Shown: piece after piece, positions 63,430-64,000 of the stretch | Layout of the letters: each line of letters begins with the position of its first letter | Position numbering within the stretch: the stretch's first letter is position 1 | Source: CAYWWY01 sp964462525 | GTDB taxonomy: Bacteria > Thermotogota > Thermotogae > MWEM01 | DNA: 64,000 nt | Assembly: GCA_964462525.1 (NCBI GenBank) | Contig: CAYWWY010000007.1 | Coordinates: 1 to 64,000 of the forward strand | Reading direction: 5' to 3' | Translations under genes and position numbers: made by a program | The notes under the pieces: generated by a model | Told to the model about the DNA's origin: nothing | The model's input: the letters and a program-made list of their open reading frames with translations, nothing else | Database searches by the model: none

Positions 63430-64000
63430 ATGAAGTGTATGGTGATCAACTGTAGCCCGTCAATGGAAAAGGGAAACACCCATTATGTACTGATGCCTTT
63501 TATCAAAGGGATGGAAAAAGCAGGAGCAGAGATCGAACTGTTATTTTCTAGCCAACTTTCAATTAAACCCTGTTCATGTGGAATCATGCATTGTTGGTAT
63601 AGGAAACCTGGTATATGCTATATCCAAGATGACGATATGAAGGGATTGTATCCAAAGCTAGCCGATTCGGATCTTCTCGTCTGGGCAACGCCTGTCTATG
63701 CTCCGATCCCTGGTGAAATGCAACACCTGCTTAACCGACTGTGTCCCTTGCTCATTCCGGATTTGCGCAATAGAGACGGACGAACCCGCAGTCGGTTTCG
63801 AACCCACGTTCGAATTCAACGAATTGCGTTAGTCACAACCGGAGGGTGGTGGGAAAAGGAAAACGCGAATAATGTGGTTCAAATTATGAAAGAAACGGCC
63901 GCCAACGCGGGCGTTCCGTTTGCCGGGGCTGCGATCCGGCCCCACGCTCACTTGATCCGATCTTCACAGATTTCAGCAACCCCTGAAGCGCGATCTGTGA
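63430..64000 (+). CDS. NADPH-dependent FMN reductase/flavodoxin family protein, 3' end outside window
   Basis: 190 codons are present and the frame runs to the window end. MKCMVINCSPSMEKGNTHYV carries the FMN-phosphate loop (SPSMEKGNT) of the family; KPCSCGIMHCWYRKPGICYI resembles the cysteine region of iron-sulfur flavoproteins, and WATPVYAPIPGEMQHLLNRL is the second conserved block. It should transfer electrons between NAD(P)H or Fe-S donors and FMN. GGGGGAG lies before the ATG at 63430. Confidence 0.87.
   Translation, partial: MKCMVINCSPSMEKGNTHYVLMPFIKGMEKAGAEIELLFSSQLSIKPCSCGIMHCWYRKPGICYIQDDDMKGLYPKLADSDLLVWATPVYAPIPGEMQHLLNRLCPLLIPDLRNRDGRTRSRFRTHVRIQRIALVTTGGWWEKENANNVVQIMKETAANAGVPFAGAAIRPHAHLIRSSQISATPEARSV

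Noticed and set aside
1..64000. CRISPR array, tRNA or rRNA genes, prophage or replication origin
   Set aside because: I saw no direct-repeat array, no tRNA-like cloverleaf with CCA end, no rRNA motif and no integrase or phage genes.

Overview
The window is a single chromosomal stretch from an anaerobic bacterium of moderate GC content. The expression signals are low-GC Gram-positive in style: consensus TTGACA-17-TATAAT and TGnTATAAT promoters, strong AAAGGAGGTG ribosome binding sites and short overlapping operons. The gene set fits a Bacillota (Clostridia-like) anaerobe: a tungsten-type aldehyde ferredoxin oxidoreductase, ferredoxin-containing ParA ATPases, an EFR1-type flavodoxin/ferredoxin, a corrinoid protein, PadR/HAAS and WYL regulators. 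The BMP binding protein lacks a lipobox cysteine, as some Thermotogota proteins do, so the phylum cannot be fixed from the sequence alone. I found no rRNA, tRNA or CRISPR array.

Layout. 1-4.6 kb: the 3' part of a type I restriction HsdR gene, visibly more GC-rich than the rest, followed by a truncated ORF, a decayed transposase and an unidentified gene remnant (an acquired, eroding island). 4.6-11.2 kb: double-GNAT protein, MFS permease, 7TM-type diguanylate cyclase, WYL regulator and DUF3795 protein. 11.4-14.0 kb: GH31 alpha-glucosidase and a small zinc-ribbon protein. 14.1-16.8 kb (minus): MoaD-like carrier, AFOR and class II aldolase operon. 17.1-20.4 kb: ABC-2 exporter. 21.0-25.9 kb: GH38 alpha-mannosidase, ThuA and Gfo/Idh oxidoreductase. 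26-32.2 kb: secreted protein, corrinoid protein, SBP-PAS-HD-GYP sensor, hydrolase. 32.4-41.9 kb: AzgA purine permease, PadR/HAAS/dehydrogenase operon, radical SAM protein, three GNATs, EFR1 protein and a glycosyltransferase. 42.5-44.3 kb: a CPA2 antiporter plus CBS protein behind a fluoride riboswitch. 44.5-51.4 kb: Gfo/Idh protein, nucleoside deaminase and a BMP/Nup nucleoside ABC importer. 51.7-60 kb: VWA protein, HTH protein with a coupled leader peptide, methyltransferase, GNAT, a tandem pair of homologous 33-residue peptides, two nucleotidyltransferase-like proteins and a Cache-PAS-GGDEF-HD-GYP protein. 60.2-64 kb: DUF5320, two ferredoxin-ParA ATPases, two NifX-like proteins, DUF134 and an FMN reductase cut by the window end.

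Themes: purine/nucleoside acquisition (AzgA, BMP importer, deaminase), glycoside use (GH31, GH38, ThuA, two Gfo/Idh proteins), c-di-GMP signalling (three proteins) and Fe-S/tungsten redox chemistry. The most novel items are the tandem 33-aa peptide genes at 54.9-55.2 kb, which share a C-terminal LG(F/Y)RA signature and have no assigned function. A riboswitch-controlled antiporter and a palindrome shared by the DUF3795 and zinc-ribbon promoters are also worth testing.
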